From positions 186,001 to 250,000 of the forward strand of contig NZ_LWQT01000088.1 of NCBI RefSeq assembly GCF_001650715.1: a DNA stretch of 64,000 nucleotides, in the 5' to 3' direction. The translations under genes were made by a program, and so were the position numbers. Position 1 is the first letter of the stretch; the number at the start of each line of letters is the position of its first letter. This stretch comes from Paramagnetospirillum marisnigri. GTDB lineage: Bacteria > Pseudomonadota > Alphaproteobacteria > Rhodospirillales > Magnetospirillaceae. The notes under the pieces were generated by a model. That model worked only from the letters and a program-made list of their open reading frames with translations. It did no database searches and was not told the DNA's origin. Shown piece by piece: positions 52,027-60,236 of the stretch.

Positions 52027-53659
52027 CGGCGGCGGGCTCGGGGAGGGGGCGCGACTCGGCGGGTGGTTCCGCCCTCGGCTCGGCCTTGGGCTCGGCTGGG
52101 GCGTCGGTGGAAGACTCGGACGGGACTTCCACCGCTGGCGGTTCGGGCGGCAGGGCTATGGGCTGGGCTTCGGGGGGCGGGGCCGGTGGAACCGTCGGAG
52201 CCGGTGGCGGGGAGGTCGCGGGCGCCGCCTCGGCCTCCTTTTCCTTGTCCTTGGGCTGGGACGGGTCGATGCCCATGGCGGAGTTCAGCCGCGCCCGGGC
52301 GGCCTGGAGATCGGAATAGAGGATGAAGCGCCGCAGGGTGGACAGCATGCCCGCCGCCTCGGCCTTGATTTCCTCCATGGCGCTGCCGCTGCCCGCCTGC
52401 TTGGACTTGGACGCCAGACCGGAAATGCGGCGGTCGATGGCGGCCATCTGCTCGGTCAGGCGGTATTCCTTCAGGGAATGGCGATACTGGATGTCGGCCA
52501 CATGCACCTGGGTCACCACCGCCATGCCTAAGGCCAGACGCCGCGCGCGGGTGACCTCGGCCACGTTCTTGGCCTGGCCGATGCGCTTTGGGGTGCTGAT
52601 CATGTCGATCAGGTTCCAGGCCATGTGCAGGCCCGCATCGGCCCAGGCGTTGTATTTGATGAAGGTGCTGGAATCGTAGTGGCCGCCCATGAAGGGGCCG
52701 ATGCCGGGCAGGGATTTCAGCAGTTCGGTGCGGACATCCTTCACATCGATGCGGAACTGGGCTTCCTCGCTCCGGAGTTCCGGCCGGTTGGCCAGGGCGG
52801 TGATCTCCATGGCCTCGACGGCTTCCGCCGCCTCGACCACGTTGAGGAAGGAATCGTCCTTCAACTCCAGCAGCCGGTAGCCGGAGGCCGACGGAAGCCC
52901 CATCAGTCCCGCCAGTTCGGCCCGGGCGGGTGCGGTCTGGCGCTGCAGTTCGGCGATCTGGCGCATGGTGTCGACGATGGCGCGCTGGTGAGCCAGCATC
53001 TGCATGGGGTCGCCGACCCGGTTGCGCTCGGCCTCCTCGGCATCGGCCACCGACTTGATCAGCCGTTGCTCCAGCGAGATGTACTTCTTTTCCGCGTACT
53101 CGTTGATCACGGCCTTCCAGTAAGCGGCCTGGACATCCTGGATCAGCAGATGCAGGGCGCGGCGGCGCTTTTCCATCACCAGCTTGACCCGGTCTTCCTC
53201 CTGGTCCGAGCGCAGCATGGCGATGCCGAAATCCACCAGATTCCAGGTGGCGGTCAGGTCGCCGGTGCGGCTGATCTGGTCCTCGCCCACGCTGAAATTG
53301 CCCATGGAACCGGTATTGGTGTCGCGCGACGCCGTCAGTTTCTTGGTGTTGCGCTTGGTCCAGCCGCCCTTCAGCGCCAGTTCCGGCAGCATGGCGAACT
53401 GGGACAGGTCGGCCTTGCCCGCCGCCAGCACCTCTTCCATTTCCTTGACGCGGGCATCCAGGTTGTTGGCCACCGCCAGGGCGATGGCGTCATCCACGGT
53501 CAGCGGCTTTTGCAGACGTTCCTGGGGCATGGCCTCGGCATGCCGGTTCAGCTCCTGACGGATTTCGCCAAGATCGGGGGGCGTCACCGAGCAGCCCGAC
53601 AGGGTGGCCAGGGCGGTAGTGGTGAGCGCCAGACGCTTCAGGATGCTGGAATTGGACAC
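52004..53659 (-). CDS. TolC-family outer membrane lipoprotein of type I secretion (locus 2)
   Basis: A 551-residue outer membrane efflux protein with a lipobox (LATLSGC, Cys23), so it is probably lipidated. Core TolC landmarks are TVDDAIALAVANNLDARVKE near 54, VAVNEYA-type helices and a second half starting ALANRPELRSEEAQFRID near 288. The last about 85 residues (from the SMGIDPSQPK region) are almost wholly Pro/Glu/Ala and make a long disordered tail. The start is GTG at 53659, which has a GGGAGG just upstream; the in-frame ATG at 53683 lacks one and would add eight residues before the signal. It is the first gene of the locus 2 row and is divergent from a cupin gene. Confidence 0.85.
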   Translation of the reverse strand: MSNSSILKRLALTTTALATLSGCSVTPPDLGEIRQELNRHAEAMPQERLQKPLTVDDAIALAVANNLDARVKEMEEVLAAGKADLSQFAMLPELALKGGWTKRNTKKLTASRDTNTGSMGNFSVGEDQISRTGDLTATWNLVDFGIAMLRSDQEEDRVKLVMEKRRRALHLLIQDVQAAYWKAVINEYAEKKYISLEQRLIKSVADAEEAERNRVGDPMQMLAHQRAIVDTMRQIAELQRQTAPARAELAGLMGLPSASGYRLLELKDDSFLNVVEAAEAVEAMEITALANRPELRSEEAQFRIDVKDVRTELLKSLPGIGPFMGGHYDSSTFIKYNAWADAGLHMAWNLIDMISTPKRIGQAKNVAEVTRARRLALGMAVVTQVHVADIQYRHSLKEYRLTEQMAAIDRRISGLASKSKQAGSGSAMEEIKAEAAGMLSTLRRFILYSDLQAARARLNSAMGIDPSQPKDKEKEAEAAPATSPPPAPTVPPAPPPEAQPIALPPEPPAVEVPSESSTDAPAEPKAEPRAEPPAESRPLPEPAADATPATG

Positions 53660-53735
53660 GTCCCCTCCCTCAGGGGATTGCATTTGTAAGCCATTTCAGC
53701 ATTTTGATGCGAGAGTCTGAAGTTCTGGTAAAGGA

Positions 53736-54239
53736 ATGTTCCAATTGAAGATCCTTTCATCCGACCGTCTGGCCGCCCTGGTCGCCGCCGCGGGAAGCGC
53801 GCCGCGTCGCCGCGCCCACCTCAACATCCATGACGACACCAATGAGCCCATCAACCGCCTGCTCATTGCCCTGGAGCCCGACACCTATATCCGGCCGCAC
53901 CGCCATCCCGGCAAGTTCGAGATGTTCGTTCTGCTGGAAGGAACCGCCTCGCTGTTGTCCTTTGATGACCAGGGCAGGGTCGCCGAGCGGATCGAGGCGG
54001 GGGCGACCGGTCCGCGCATCGTCGAATTCCCGGCGGGAAGCTGGCATACGGTGGTGGCGGGCAAAAGCGGAGCGCTGATGCTGGAGGTCAAGGCCGGTCC
54101 CTATGCGCCAACGCCGGAATCCGACTTTGCCGCATGGGCGCCGCCGGAAGGGAGCGAACAGTCGGCGGCATGTCGCGACTGGCTGCGCTTCCAGGCAAGG
54201 CCAGGGGGTGCATGGATCGTGCAAGGAAAAGGACAGTAA
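53736..54239 (+). CDS. WbuC-family cupin protein
   Basis: A 167-residue cupin-fold protein matching the WbuC family often found with O-antigen or surface polysaccharide genes. RRRAHLNIHDDTNEPINRLLIALEPDTYIRPHRHP near 25-57 holds the first metal-binding cupin motif (HRHP), and EFPAGSWHTVVAG near 97-109 the second. The catalytic role is not known. AAGGA lies immediately before the ATG, closer than normal, so the start is somewhat uncertain. It is divergent from the locus 2 tolC gene and may belong with the glycan genes at 55006-57724. Confidence 0.8.
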   Translation: MFQLKILSSDRLAALVAAAGSAPRRRAHLNIHDDTNEPINRLLIALEPDTYIRPHRHPGKFEMFVLLEGTASLLSFDDQGRVAERIEAGATGPRIVEFPAGSWHTVVAGKSGALMLEVKAGPYAPTPESDFAAWAPPEGSEQSAACRDWLRFQARPGGAWIVQGKGQ

Positions 54240-54450
54240 GTCTGGCAAAACTTTCATATGCATTTTCTTCTGGCCTGGGCGCCCCAAAAGTTACGCTGCA
54301 ATGCAGCAAGGCAATGCTGTGGTGCGCTTTGTGCGGATTTCCAACCTTCCCCCTTTCATTGATGGCAATCCTGTCCTACTCTTGCAGGGCTGCTGGTCCC
54401 GGGCGGGTGGTCTGCGGGCTGTCGGCGATGGATTTCCACAGGAGGGATTA

Positions 54451-54927
54451 ATGAAGAAGTGGATTGCTCCGGCCCTGATCGCCGCCGCCGCCATGGTTGG
54501 ACTGAGCGGGGAGGCCAAGGCCGAAGGTGGTGGTGTTCTCGGTATCCTGAGCTGCTCCAAGACCGGCACCGGGACGACCTATGTCCTGCATTCCCGCAAC
54601 CCCGTCGAGTGCACCTATGACGGCATCGGCGGCCCGCAGAAATATACCGGCATCGACGGCATCCTGCTGGGTATCGACCTGGAAATCGAGAACAAGGCCG
54701 TGATGGGCTATCTCGTGCTCGGCGGCACCTGGAAGGACAAGAACAGCCTGGAAGGCTACTTCGTCGGCGCCAAGGCTTCGGCGACCCTGGGTGTCGGCAT
54801 TGCCGCCCAGGCGGGTCTGGCCGGCATCGGCAACGATATCACCCTGGTTCCCATCGGCCTGGGTGGCCAGATCGGCATCGGCGCCACCGGCGGCATCAGC
54901 TACCTGGCCATCAACGGCGCCAAGTAA
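54451..54927 (+). CDS. DUF992 family exported protein
   Basis: A 158-residue protein with a classical signal peptide (MKKWIAPALIAAAAMVGLSG, cleavage near AKA at about residue 24). The mature part fits the DUF992 family: GILSCSKTG near 30, GPQKYTGIDGILLGIDLEIE, and ASATLGVGIAAQAGLAGIGNDITL, then GGQIGIGATGGISYL. The two Cys (about 35 and 54) may form a disulfide. No function is known; a periplasmic or outer surface place is likely. GGAGGGATTA just before the ATG at 54451 is a strong ribosome binding site and fixes the start; the longer upstream frame has no support. A terminator follows at 54951. Confidence 0.85.
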   Translation: MKKWIAPALIAAAAMVGLSGEAKAEGGGVLGILSCSKTGTGTTYVLHSRNPVECTYDGIGGPQKYTGIDGILLGIDLEIENKAVMGYLVLGGTWKDKNSLEGYFVGAKASATLGVGIAAQAGLAGIGNDITLVPIGLGGQIGIGATGGISYLAINGAK

Positions 54928-54950
54928 GTCTGGCCCAAGGGCAAAAGGAT

Positions 54951-54982
54951 AAAGGCGGCCCCCTAAGGGACCGCCTTTTTTC
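54951..54982 (+). terminator. rho-independent terminator after the DUF992 gene
   Basis: AAAGGCGG and CCGCCTTT form an 8-bp stem, with CCC/GGG pairs inside it, followed by TTTTT. It starts 24 bases after the stop at 54927 and can also serve the convergent heptose kinase gene. Confidence 0.85.
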
Positions 54983-55005
54983 TTGGCGCTGACCGCTGCC
55001 GCCGA

Positions 55006-56013
55006 TCAGCTGTATTCCAGGCCGTTGGGCTCGTAGACCACGATCTTGCTACCCGACGTGTCCACGTCGAAATCCACGTGGATCAGGTTCTTCAGGCGCT
55101 CGCGCACCTTGGCCTGGTTCTCGGGGCGCACATAGAACAGCATGAAGCCGCCACCGCCCGCGCCCAGCAGCTTGCCGCCGATGGCGCCCGCGTCCATGGC
55201 CGCCTGATAGATCTCGTCGATCTCCGGGGTGCTGACCGCGTCGGCCAGTTCCCGCTTCAGCAGCCAGCTTTCATGCAGCAGTTTGCCCAGGTCGTCCAGC
55301 GGCCGGTCGACCGGGGCGCTCATGATGGAAATGGCTTCGTCCACCATGGCGGCCATCTTGTGGATATGGGCGCGGCGGTTGTCCATATTGGCGATCTGCT
55401 TGGCCGCCACCTTGTCGGCGAAGCGCGAGAAGCCGGTGAAGAACAGCATCAGCGAGCCGATCATGGCCTTGCGGCGCTCGGTGGCGATGATCAGTGGCGC
55501 TACGTCGAAGCTGCCGTCGTGCAGGAAGGAGATGCGGTTCATGCCGCCATAGGCGGCCCAGACCTGATCCTGCGATCCCACATTCTCGCCAATCACCTGC
55601 TGCTCGATGCGGATCGCCTCCTCGGCCAGCTGCTTCTTGGTGGCCATGCGACCTTGCTTGGCCAGCAGGGTGTTGATCAGACCGACAGTGAAGGAGGACG
55701 ACGAGCCCATGCCCGAGCGGGCGGGCAGATCGCCGTCATGGTGGATTTCGACACCGGAATCCACTCCCATTTCCGCCAGAACGGCGCGCACCGCCGGATG
55801 CTGGATCTCGGAAATCTCGTTGACGTTTTCCACCTGGGAATAAGCGATGCGGTGCCTGTGGGCGAAGAAGGGCGGCAGTGACCGCAGGGTGATGTAGCAG
55901 TACTTGTTGATGGCGAAGCCCACCACCTGACCGCCGAACTGCTTGAACCAGGTGGGGTAGTCGGAACCACCGCCGAACAGGGATACACGAAAAGGGGTGC
56001 GGCTGATGATCAT
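55006..56013 (-). CDS. hddA: GHMP kinase, D-glycero-D-manno-heptose 7-phosphate kinase-like (HddA)
   Basis: A 335-residue GHMP-family sugar kinase. RTPFRVSLFGGGSDYPTWF at 5-23 is the substrate region typical of HddA and related heptose kinases. GDLPARSGMGSSSSFTVGL near 94-112 is the ATP motif, and GGKLLGAGGGGFMLFYV near 288-304 is the third GHMP motif. Expected reaction: phosphorylation of D-glycero-D-manno-heptose 7-phosphate at C1 on the way to a GDP-heptose. The ATG overlaps the nucleotidyltransferase stop by four bases, which supports a shared pathway. Other members act on fucose or other sugars, so substrate is inferred. Confidence 0.82.
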   Translation of the reverse strand: MIISRTPFRVSLFGGGSDYPTWFKQFGGQVVGFAINKYCYITLRSLPPFFAHRHRIAYSQVENVNEISEIQHPAVRAVLAEMGVDSGVEIHHDGDLPARSGMGSSSSFTVGLINTLLAKQGRMATKKQLAEEAIRIEQQVIGENVGSQDQVWAAYGGMNRISFLHDGSFDVAPLIIATERRKAMIGSLMLFFTGFSRFADKVAAKQIANMDNRRAHIHKMAAMVDEAISIMSAPVDRPLDDLGKLLHESWLLKRELADAVSTPEIDEIYQAAMDAGAIGGKLLGAGGGGFMLFYVRPENQAKVRERLKNLIHVDFDVDTSGSKIVVYEPNGLEYS

Positions 56014-56759
56014 GCCTTGGGCTTTCCTGCGGCCGGGGTCGTCTGTTGCGGAAGCACGCCGCCGGCCTCGGCCAGGCTGTCGGGGGTGCCGATATCGATG
56101 AAGGCCGCGCCCTCGGCCCGCCAGCCGAAGATCCACCCGTCCGGAGCCTCGCCCAGGAAGTCGCGTTCCAGCGAGGCGCCGGTTCCGGCGGCGAGGCGCT
56201 GCAGCGCCTGGGCCGACAACAGCAAGGCGCCGCCATTGATCCAACCCGGACCGGCCAGGGCCGGGTCCTTCTCGGCGAAGCGGGTGACGTTTCCATCGGG
56301 CTCCATCTCCACCCGACCATAGCGTGAAACATCGTCCACGGCGACACACAAGAGCGATATCGGTCGGCCGGCCATGCGGTGGGCCGCCAGGAACGCCCCG
56401 AAATCGGCTTCCAGCCAGGTGTCGCCGTTCATCACCATCACCGGCTCGCCCGTCAGGGAAGGCATGACATGGCGCACGGCGCCACCGGTCCCCTGCGGCG
56501 CCGGTTCCACCACCGGCACCACCGGCAGCGGATAGATTCGCTGGTTCAGGTGGTCGATCACCTGTCCGGCTCCCACGCCCAGGGACAGCACCGCCCGCCC
56601 GGCGCCGAGGGCGGCCAGATGATCCAGCAGATGGTCGAGGAAGGGACGGCCGTTGATGGGGGCCAGCACCTTGGGGGTATCGCCCAGCACGCCCCGGATA
56701 CGGGTGCCCAGGCCACCGGCCAGGACGATGACGTCGATGCCGTCGAGGCCCTTGCTCAT
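56010..56759 (-). CDS. hddC: sugar-1-phosphate nucleotidyltransferase, HddC-like
   Basis: A 249-residue nucleotidyltransferase of the NTP_transferase fold. The pyrophosphorylase motif VIVLAGGLGTRIRGVLGDTPKVLAPINGRPF (about 10-40) has the usual G-x-G-T-R and PK elements. VMVMNGDTWLEADFG near 106 carries the metal-binding Asp, followed by RYGRVEMEPDGNVTRFAEK. The best fit is HddC, D-glycero-alpha-D-manno-heptose 1-phosphate guanylyltransferase, in keeping with the kinase next to it. The ATG at 56759 overlaps the glycosyltransferase stop by four bases. No gmhA or gmhB is seen nearby, so the other heptose steps must be elsewhere. Confidence 0.82.
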   Translation of the reverse strand: MSKGLDGIDVIVLAGGLGTRIRGVLGDTPKVLAPINGRPFLDHLLDHLAALGAGRAVLSLGVGAGQVIDHLNQRIYPLPVVPVVEPAPQGTGGAVRHVMPSLTGEPVMVMNGDTWLEADFGAFLAAHRMAGRPISLLCVAVDDVSRYGRVEMEPDGNVTRFAEKDPALAGPGWINGGALLLSAQALQRLAAGTGASLERDFLGEAPDGWIFGWRAEGAAFIDIGTPDSLAEAGGVLPQQTTPAAGKPKA

Positions 56760-57724
56760 GACGGCCCCATCACGGCGCGGTCGGGGACGATGTCCAGGCC
56801 TTCCGCCTCGGCGACGATCCAGCGTGGCCGACCACGTACTTCCTTGTAGATCCGCACGATATAGAGGCCGACGGCCCCCAGGGCGGTCATGACGCTGCCC
56901 CACAGGAAGAAGGCCAGGGCGGCGATCAGCCAGCCCGAGACACCGCCCCCCAGCCCCCAGGCGACCAGGGCGGCCAGCAGCAGCACCGGCACCAGGGCCG
57001 AGCCCGCCAGTCCGGCGCATAGGGTGAGGTAGATGGGTAGGAAGGAGAAGGAGGTGATGCCCGCCACCGTGGCCTTGAAGGCGTTGCGGTGCAGGCCGGT
57101 GAACTTGCTTTCGCCGCAATGCCTCGCCTGACGCTCGTAGTCAACGAAGGCCTGCTTGAAGCCCAGCCATACCGCCAGGCCACGGATATAGGGGTCATGC
57201 TCGCGCAGGGACAGCAGATGCTGCGCGGCACGGCGCGACAGCAGCTTGAAATCGCCGGATTCGATGGGCATCTGCCCGCGCGAGGTCCAGTTGATGATCT
57301 GGTAGGCGCGCCGGGTCAGCCACATGCGCACCGGGTCCTCGCCATGCCGGGCGATGCGGCGGGTATGGACCACGTCGCAGCCGTCGCGCCAATGGGCCAG
57401 CAGGGTCGGCAGCAGTTCTGGCGGGTCCTGCAGGTCGCAATCCATGTAGATCAGGGCGTCGCCGGTCGCGGCGGCCAGCCCGGCCAGCACACCTTCCGAC
57501 GGCCCGGCCCGGCGCGCGGTGGTCAGGAACTTGACGCGGGGGTCCTTGGCGCGGGCCTCGACAAGAATCTCGCGCGAACGGTCGCACGAGCAATCGTTGA
57601 CGAAGATGAATTCATAGCCCTCGGGCTGGGAATCGGCCATCAGGGTCAGCCTGCGGATCAATTCCGGCAGATTGTCCTCTTCGTTCCGAAACGAGAGGAT
57701 GATGGACACCAAATCCGACTTCAT
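56756..57724 (-). CDS. family 2 glycosyltransferase, DPM1/GtrB-like, membrane-anchored
   Basis: A 322-residue GT2 enzyme. It opens VSIILSFRNEEDNLPELIRRL, and the DxD-type acidic motif is MDCDLQDPPELLPTLLAHW near 93. Two hydrophobic helices follow at about 230-255 and 262-285, as in polyprenyl-phosphate glycosyltransferases (GtrB/ArnC/DPM1). The start at 57724 gives the usual short N-terminus; the frame is open upstream through the intergenic region. It heads the operon with hddC and hddA. Transfer of a sugar to undecaprenyl phosphate, for surface polysaccharide, is likely. Confidence 0.86.
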   Translation of the reverse strand: MKSDLVSIILSFRNEEDNLPELIRRLTLMADSQPEGYEFIFVNDCSCDRSREILVEARAKDPRVKFLTTARRAGPSEGVLAGLAAATGDALIYMDCDLQDPPELLPTLLAHWRDGCDVVHTRRIARHGEDPVRMWLTRRAYQIINWTSRGQMPIESGDFKLLSRRAAQHLLSLREHDPYIRGLAVWLGFKQAFVDYERQARHCGESKFTGLHRNAFKATVAGITSFSFLPIYLTLCAGLAGSALVPVLLLAALVAWGLGGGVSGWLIAALAFFLWGSVMTALGAVGLYIVRIYKEVRGRPRWIVAEAEGLDIVPDRAVMGPS

Positions 57725-57890
57725 GTCAAACCGCCGACCCAGACCCGTAAAAAGCGCGGGCGCACTGTAGGGAATGGGGGCGGGCTTTTCAACCTTCGCC
57801 ACCCGCTTCGGCGGGGCGGGGCATGACTTTATTGCTTTTTGGCCCGCCGCCGGGGTATTTCGATCACTTCCAACCTGCTTCGAGGTGGCC

Positions 57891-59366
57891 GTGGCCAAGA
57901 TTCTGTTCATCAGCGACAACCTGCTCAACGAGGGGTTGGGCATCATGTCGCTCAGCTCCTACGTCAAGGCCAAGGGGCACGCCGTCGATCTCACCATGCT
58001 CACCGACCATCCCACCACCGAGTCGGTGCTGGCCCATATCCGGGCGTCCAAGCCCGATCTGGTCGGTTTCTCGGTGATGACGCCGCAGGTGGAGGCCTTC
58101 CGGCCGCTGACCGCCGTCATCAAGGAAAAGCTGGGCCTGCCCATCATCTGGGGCGGGGCGCACTGCATGTTCATGACCGAGCAGGTGGCCACCTATCCCG
58201 GCATCGACTACATCTGCATCGGCGAGGGCGAGGAAGCCCTGCTCGACGTCATGGACCGGCTGGGCTCGGGCCGCGACTGCCTCGACGTGGCGGGGCTGTG
58301 GTCGCGCCGCGAGGACGGCGCCTGGCAGAAGAACCCGGTGGGCAACCTGGAGCCGCTGGACCAGTATCCGCCGCCCGACCGCGAACTGTATTACGACCGC
58401 TATCCGCTGCTGGCGGGCATGGGGGTCAAGCGCTTCATGACCCAGCGCGGCTGCCCCTACAAGTGCTCCTACTGCTTCGAGCCCGCCATGGCCGACATGT
58501 ATGACGGCAAGGGCAAGCTGGTGCGCCGCCGCTCGGTGGATCTGGTGCTGGAGGAAATCAAGGCGACGGTGACCAAGTACCCCACCCGCCAGGTCCATTT
58601 CTCCGACGATACCTTCAACCTGAACAAGAAGTGGGTGCACGAGTTCTGCTCCCGCTACAAACAGGCCATCGGCCTGCCGTTCTCGTGCAACATCTCGGTC
58701 CAGATCATCGACGAGCCGCTGGTGGCGGCGCTGAAGGCGGCGGGCTGCCGCGGCGTGGTGTTCGGCCTGGAGACGGGGGTCGAGGAGACCCGCATGAAGA
58801 CGCTGAGCAAGCCGATCCCCAACGCCACCTATCTCGAGACCTGCCGCCTGTTGCGCAAATACGGCATCCACTACGTCTCCAACATCATGTTCGCCCTGCC
58901 CAACGAGACGCTGGAACACGCCATCGAGAGCATCAAGTTCAACCGCGAACTGAAGCCGCTGGGCACCAAGACCTGCATCTTGAAGATGTACAAGGGCACC
59001 AAGCTGGCCGACGAGGCCCTGGCCAAGAACTGGTGCGAGGCCGAGGGCGAATTCACCTACAAGTCCCGCGACGTGGACGGCAGCCATCCCCATCTGGAAA
59101 ACATCCTGTGGGCGGGCTATCTGCTGGTGGTGATCCCCGGCCTGATCCATTTCGCCAAGCCCATCCTGACCAGCCGCTGGTCCAGGTATTTCCGCTGGCT
59201 GATCCTGGTGCAGCACATCCAGGACCTGATCTTGTTCAACATCACCCCGATCCAGGCGCTGGTATTCTTCTGGAAGTCGCGCAAGACCTTCCTGCACGGC
59301 ATCGCGGGCCGGCAGGACGACGACTACCAGGAGCAGGGCCGGGCGGACGACAAGAAGGCCGCCTGA
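57891..59366 (+). CDS. radical SAM protein with N-terminal B12-binding-like domain
   Basis: A 491-residue protein of the B12-binding/radical SAM class. N-terminal Rossmann-like domain: ILFISDNLLNEGLGIMSLSSYV, then VGFSVMTPQVEAF and IIWGGAHCMFM; it lacks a DxHxxG cobalamin motif. RGCPYKCSYC near 187-196 carries the Cys188/192/195 4Fe-4S motif, followed by VHFSDDTFNLNKKW, GLETGVEETRMKTL and SNIMFALPNETLE. The C-terminal about 90 residues are hydrophobic, with YLLVVIPGLIHFAKPIL and ILVQHIQDLILFNITP, so it may be membrane-associated. The start is GTG at 57891, six bases after GAGG. Divergent from the heptose operon across 166 bases. The reaction is unknown. Confidence 0.85.
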   Translation: MAKILFISDNLLNEGLGIMSLSSYVKAKGHAVDLTMLTDHPTTESVLAHIRASKPDLVGFSVMTPQVEAFRPLTAVIKEKLGLPIIWGGAHCMFMTEQVATYPGIDYICIGEGEEALLDVMDRLGSGRDCLDVAGLWSRREDGAWQKNPVGNLEPLDQYPPPDRELYYDRYPLLAGMGVKRFMTQRGCPYKCSYCFEPAMADMYDGKGKLVRRRSVDLVLEEIKATVTKYPTRQVHFSDDTFNLNKKWVHEFCSRYKQAIGLPFSCNISVQIIDEPLVAALKAAGCRGVVFGLETGVEETRMKTLSKPIPNATYLETCRLLRKYGIHYVSNIMFALPNETLEHAIESIKFNRELKPLGTKTCILKMYKGTKLADEALAKNWCEAEGEFTYKSRDVDGSHPHLENILWAGYLLVVIPGLIHFAKPILTSRWSRYFRWLILVQHIQDLILFNITPIQALVFFWKSRKTFLHGIAGRQDDDYQEQGRADDKKAA

Positions 59367-59389
59367 GCGGGCAGGATGCCCGCTCAGGC
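59361..59389 (+). terminator. 12-bp perfect hairpin spanning the radical SAM stop codon
   Basis: GCCTGAGCGGGC and GCCCGCTCAGGC pair perfectly around a five-base loop; the TGA stop (59364-59366) is inside the left arm. There is no T-run, so termination may be rho-dependent or the structure may serve mRNA stability. It may also act for the convergent gene at 59433. Confidence 0.6.
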
Positions 59390-59432
59390 CTCACCTCAAT
59401 TATAGAAGCGCGGCCGTTCCTGCCGCCTGGGG

Positions 59433-59753
59433 TCACACCCCCCTCGGCTTGCCTCCCAGGGCGGGAAGGATGTCGGCCAGCCGGTCGGCGCGGGCCAGTT
59501 CGCGCCCGCCGGACCGTACCACCCAGCCCTTGCGGCGGCGGTCCTTGGCGATGGTGAATAGCGGCCGTTCCAGGGTATGGCGATAGACCGAGAAGGCGGC
59601 CTCGTCCGGGCCGATATCGATGGCGTAGTCGCGCCAGTCGCCATTGGCGACCCGCCCGGCGTAAAGCGCCAGGATCTGGCTGAGTTCGGATTTCTCGAAG
59701 CGGACGAAGCCGGGCTTCGCTTTGTATTCGGCCATGCGCACCAGGGTGGACAT
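59433..59753 (-). CDS. DUF2794 family protein
   Basis: A 106-residue protein matching the alphaproteobacterial DUF2794 family. FEKSELSQILALYAGRVANGDWRDYAIDIGPDEAAFSVYRHTLERPLFTI covers the conserved block at about 19-68, followed by the strand GWVVRSGGRELARA. Function is not known. No cysteine pair, signal or membrane segment is present. It follows the lipoprotein gene on the same strand by 14 bases. Confidence 0.83.
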   Translation of the reverse strand: MSTLVRMAEYKAKPGFVRFEKSELSQILALYAGRVANGDWRDYAIDIGPDEAAFSVYRHTLERPLFTIAKDRRRKGWVVRSGGRELARADRLADILPALGGKPRGV

Positions 59754-59767
59754 GACCGGCCCGCCCG

Positions 59768-60145
59768 TCAGCGGATGGGGGTCGAGGCCGGAACGAAGCC
59801 GATCAGGTGATCATTGCCTTCGTTATAGGGCTGCGAATAGCAGCTGGGCCTGGCCAGGGTGGTGTAGCAATAGACCTGGGGCGGCGGCGCGGGCTTGCCC
59901 GGCCAGTCGCGGCAATACTCCTCGCCCCGCTCGGCGCGCGGGCTGGAACAATCCTTGTCGGCGATCCAGCCGATGATGTGGTCGCCGATGGTCTTGTGGG
60001 TGTTGATGAGGCTGAGCGCCTCCAACTGGAAGAAGGTGTAGGGATTGGGCAGGGGCTTGGGCGCGTCGCCGATTCCGGCGCGGCTGACATAGCCGCACCC
60101 ACCGAGGACCAGAACCAATGCCAAAACGGCGTAACGCCCGATCAT
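59768..60145 (-). CDS. small putative lipoprotein
   Basis: A 125-residue protein with a lipoprotein signal (MIGRYAVLALVLVLGGC, lipobox VLGGC with Cys at about 17). The mature part has Cys-rich stretches (DKDCSSPRAERGEEYCRDWPG; YCYTTLARPSCYSQPY), giving four Cys that could form disulfides. No family recognised. The start at 60145 places the Cys at a normal position; a longer frame upstream runs into the divergent gene. It is 14 bases upstream of the DUF2794 gene. It sits on the opposite strand to the thioredoxin-fold gene that starts at 60237. Confidence 0.7.
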   Translation of the reverse strand: MIGRYAVLALVLVLGGCGYVSRAGIGDAPKPLPNPYTFFQLEALSLINTHKTIGDHIIGWIADKDCSSPRAERGEEYCRDWPGKPAPPPQVYCYTTLARPSCYSQPYNEGNDHLIGFVPASTPIR

Positions 60146-60236
60146 TTCTATGATCCTTGAACCTGCTTCCAGGGTATTCTGTGACTCGTGGGGTGCGGAA
60201 TCAATGGGCAGTTTCTGCCCATCGGGGAGGACGACA

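Noticed and set aside
54295-54307. GCTGCAATGCAGC palindrome upstream of the DUF992 gene
   Set aside because: A single short palindrome with no second copy or promoter spacing; it may be chance.
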